NCBI GenBank assembly: GCA_037975125.1
Contig: CM075851.1
Location: 76,387,349 to 76,451,348 of the forward strand
Length of the DNA stretch: 64,000 bases
Source: Latrodectus hesperus
Lineage: Eukaryota; Arthropoda; Arachnida; Araneae; Theridiidae
Direction of reading: 5' to 3'
The notes below the pieces were generated by a model. The model did no database searches. It was not told the origin of the DNA and was given only the letters and a program-made list of their open reading frames with translations. Each line of letters starts with the position of its first letter. Positions within the stretch are counted from its first letter, which is position 1. The position numbers and the translations under genes were made by a program. This document shows positions 61,927 to 64,000 of the stretch, in pieces.

Positions 61927-62116
61927 CGGATCGAGAATCCCATGGTACTTGACCTTCCTGCAGTAGCAGAGGCTCGCCGTCCAGGAGCGATGCAGGGGCG
62001 GAGCAGTCCACAGGGGCTCCACTTTCCGCCATATACAGCCGCGGCTCCTGGAGGCGGAGCTCGACGGCGAATGGGGCCACCAGGTCCCACACCTGCATCC
62101 GCTCGTCGCCAACCAC
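61927..62116 (-). CDS. GC-rich coding exon, probably upstream exon of the RhoGEF gene
   Basis: This 190-nt exon has an acceptor cctcatcag and a GTAAGAG donor. It is open in phase 0 for 63 codons plus one base: VVGDERMQVWDLVAPFAVEL then RLQEPRLYMAESGAPVDC and LLDGEPLLLQEGQVPWDSRS. It stands out as the most GC-rich stretch of the window and is clearly protein-like. The alternation of hydrophobic residues (VELRL, PRLYM, PLLLQEG) would fit a small beta-rich, ubiquitin-like fold, but I do not recognise the domain. It is placed in the RhoGEF gene because of strand and the compatible phase through the small exons; it could belong to another minus-strand gene. Confidence 0.7.
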
Positions 62117-62390
62117 CTGATGAGGAATATTAAAAATGAAATAAATCTATAAACATATACATCAACATTCAACATCAAATAAAAATAAGTATTCAACAAC
62201 TATAGACTTGTTTACAAAATTAACAAATGTAAAATCACTAATCACTATATTAGAAATTACAATTTAGTTAATATTTTTTCTTAAGTGGCATCACTCGTAC
62301 TTGGTGTATCTGTATTACTTTAGACTTTAACGAAAGTTATAAATTTATAAGAATATATACAATAATTTATATAGGAAATTAATATAACAG

Positions 62391-63240
62391 TGTTGTTGTT
62401 GCTTCTATAATCACAGATGGTGTAGCTAAGCTAAACCATCTCCATAAAACCAAAAATCATTAAAAAGTCTAAAAATAAAATAGGATTCTCCAAAACATCG
62501 TTCACAGTAAAATTCAGACAGTCAAGAATGTGTCTCGGGGAGGGCTGGTCAGCTTTGCACCAGTGACATTCCAAAAAGACTTTCTGGCCCTGTTGAAAAG
62601 AAAGGGACCTCATGTGGCCACTCAAAAAACGTGAAAGAGCAGTCTGCTGTGTCCTAGGGATACTGATCTGGTGCCACTAACGAGGTTTTTTCCCAAAGTA
62701 CCAAGAGTGGGCAGGCGGATCTCTCCAAATTGCGTTTAATTCCATTTTTTTAAAGTGGAGATTTCCGAAAATGTTAGAATACCGCTGCCCTACAAGGAGT
62801 TAGACTTGACCAAACTATCTGCAATTTCGTTACCACTCAATCCAACATGGGAAGGAACCCATTGAAAATGTAGAATGTTTAGTAGAAAGTCGTGTCACAA
62901 GGTCTAAAATATTCAATCTTGTCTTATCCCCACTGGTTGTCCAATGAGACAGGTGCTGTATAGAGGCACGACTGTCCGTTAGTATCCAGATGTCTCTGAA
63001 AAGAAGTTTAGAGGTCGTGTCTATATAATTCAATCCCTCATAGATAGCTATAAGCTCCGATCTAAAAACTGAACAATAGTTAGCATTTCTAACTCCTATG
63101 TCAATTGTACCATCAGATGACTCAATATGCACACTGATCCCAGAAAAACCGCCGTCATTCTTGCTGCCATCAGTATAAACTTTTAATAGTATCAGTATAA
63201 ATTTTTAATAATCCATAAAAAGTCCCAGTATAAATTTTTA
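62391..63240 (-). mobile_element. 5'-truncated LINE with RNase H domain
   Basis: On the minus strand this begins near 63190 with LLKVYTDGSKN and runs through an RNase H domain. After frameshifts comes a C-terminal region with CHWCKADQPSPRHILDC, a Cys-Cys-His-Cys motif. The end near 62391 is a run of AAC units. Possible TSD remnants aatataacag (62381-62390) and aatataacac (63243-63252) differ by one base. It is a different copy and, judging by its tail (AAC rather than CCAA), a different family from the LINE at 42085. Confidence 0.78.
62431..63180 (-). pseudogene. LINE RNase H and C-terminal tail, broken
   Basis: RNase H motifs appear in order: YTDGS with the first Asp near 63170, FRSELIAI with the Glu near 63050, LTDSRAS with the second Asp near 62965 and, after a frameshift near 62875, QWVPSHVGLSGNEIAD with the closing His and Asp. 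A further degraded stretch leads to SGHMRSLSFQQG and the Cys-rich tail ending in a stop near 62431. RNase H normally removes the RNA strand during target-primed reverse transcription. The remnant cannot work, since the reverse transcriptase is absent. Confidence 0.8.
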
Positions 63241-63245
63241 ATAAT
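63172..63245. repeat. Short tandem repeat at the LINE 5' border
   Basis: A cagtataaatttttaataat unit occurs three times with small changes, the first copy being the codons for LLKVYTD at the start of the LINE fragment. The repetition probably arose during the final, slipped step of reverse transcription at the 5' junction. Confidence 0.75.
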
Positions 63246-63895
63246 ATAACACTAAATTAAAAAAATGTTCTACATATGAAAGAGCATTAAATCGAAAAAA
63301 TCATTTATTTATATTTTAATGCAAACCAGTAATTGTAAGTTTCTTAAGAGAAACTACATAATAATCTTTCACTTATATTTTACTTCTACTCAATTATTTA
63401 TTTTACCCTTTATTAAAAGATAAGTATTTTTTGTGGTTATAATTTTTCATTTTAAAACCATGCACATTAACCAAGAGTTGTATATTTTATGATTTTAAGC
63501 TTTGTGATAAAATAATTTATGTTGTTTTGAAATTCAAATCTATTATGATTTACATTTTCACTATAAAAATTAAATAAATTTGTCTGAGGGGAAGTTAACA
63601 AGAATTAGAAAGGGTTATAATATTTGTTTACCCTTTTTCGTAACTGCAAAATGTCAAATTTCATAATAATACTGAAGTAAAAAAATTAGCAAGTTAGTTA
63701 TAAATTAAAGTGGTAATTTATGTCAATCGAATCATGATTTTATAATTTATTATTCATATTTGCGAAAATTTTTATAAGCTTCCAATATGAATTCTTAAAA
63801 AGTTAACTTATAAATTCATAAGGTATGTTTATTTTGATGAGTGATTGTAGAGAAAAATAAAGTATAACAATAAATAATTAACATTAAAATGCTTT

Positions 63896-63931
63896 TTTTA
63901 ATCGTGTCATTTAAAATGACATGATTAAAAA
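63896..63931. repeat. Near-perfect 36-bp palindrome
   Basis: ttttaatcgtgtcattt pairs with aaatgacatgattaaaa with one mismatch and a 1-nt centre. A partial further copy of the motif (ttcgtgtcattgtg) follows at about 63940-63955. Confidence 0.6.
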
Positions 63932-64000
63932 TAGAATTTTTTTCGTGTCATTGTGTACTGCTTCGATAGAGCATTTTTTTCGTCATAACTTACTCTCTAT

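Larger units (their letters stand above)
62117..64000 (-). other. Sequence upstream of the GC-rich exon
   Basis: The exon at 61927-62116 starts after a splice acceptor, so this is probably intron. It is occupied by a LINE remnant (62391-63240) and a palindrome at 63896-63931. The rest is AT-rich, and no further exon or promoter was found. Confidence 0.4.

Overview
The window reads as intron-rich nuclear DNA of an arthropod, most likely a chelicerate such as a spider. It is strongly AT-rich, coding sequence is confined to short exons with canonical GT-AG splice sites, introns are very long, and there are tRNA-derived SINEs, non-LTR retrotransposon remnants and hAT and mariner DNA transposon remnants. 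The arthropod call rests on repeat types and general look; the sequence alone does not prove the species.

One host gene is supported. It lies on the minus strand and crosses the whole window, from an exon at 61927-62116 down to an exon at 5460-5562. Four exons (44384-44474, 19068-19113, 5907-5979, 5460-5562) join in consistent phases and encode most of a Dbl-homology (DH, RhoGEF) domain. The domain stops just where the conserved PVQR helix should follow, so the gene continues to the left of base 1. Three very short candidate exons (58441-58479, 55884-55910, 48267-48288; 39, 27 and 22 nt) restore the phase between the GC-rich upstream exon and the DH exons. The last of them supplies the Tyr-x-x-Pro-Leu signature of the first DH helix. 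A further 21-nt in-phase candidate at 28919-28939 would add seven residues between two DH helices and may be an alternative microexon. The exact RhoGEF family was not recognised.

The introns hold most of the interest. From left to right: a 221-bp near-perfect fold-back element (116-336); a direct duplication (2763-3022); a LINE C-terminal remnant (7508-7893); a tRNA-derived SINE (9137-9396); a CpG-rich block (10600-10960); a 38-bp LINE 3' stub with target-site duplication (12588-12625); a SINE with a perfect 14-bp TSD (13654-13929); a second SINE family (19487-19663, with relatives near 51.8-52.1 kb and 54.6-55.0 kb); a complete but dead hAT transposon of the Buster/ZBED5-like type with 8-bp TSD (22923-25451); a fold-back structure between (TA)n arrays (34.2-35.1 kb); a mariner remnant (41897-43301) split by a 695-bp LINE insertion with 14-bp TSD (42085-42779); and two more LINE remnants (52.1-52.7 kb, 62.4-63.2 kb).

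Three copies of the LINE 3' end (12.6, 42.1 and 53.0 kb) share a nested hairpin and a CCAA-type tail, which suggests a reverse-transcriptase recognition structure. No CRISPR array, rRNA gene, true tRNA gene or operon structure was seen. Most of the remaining sequence is AT-rich intron in which nothing could be supported.
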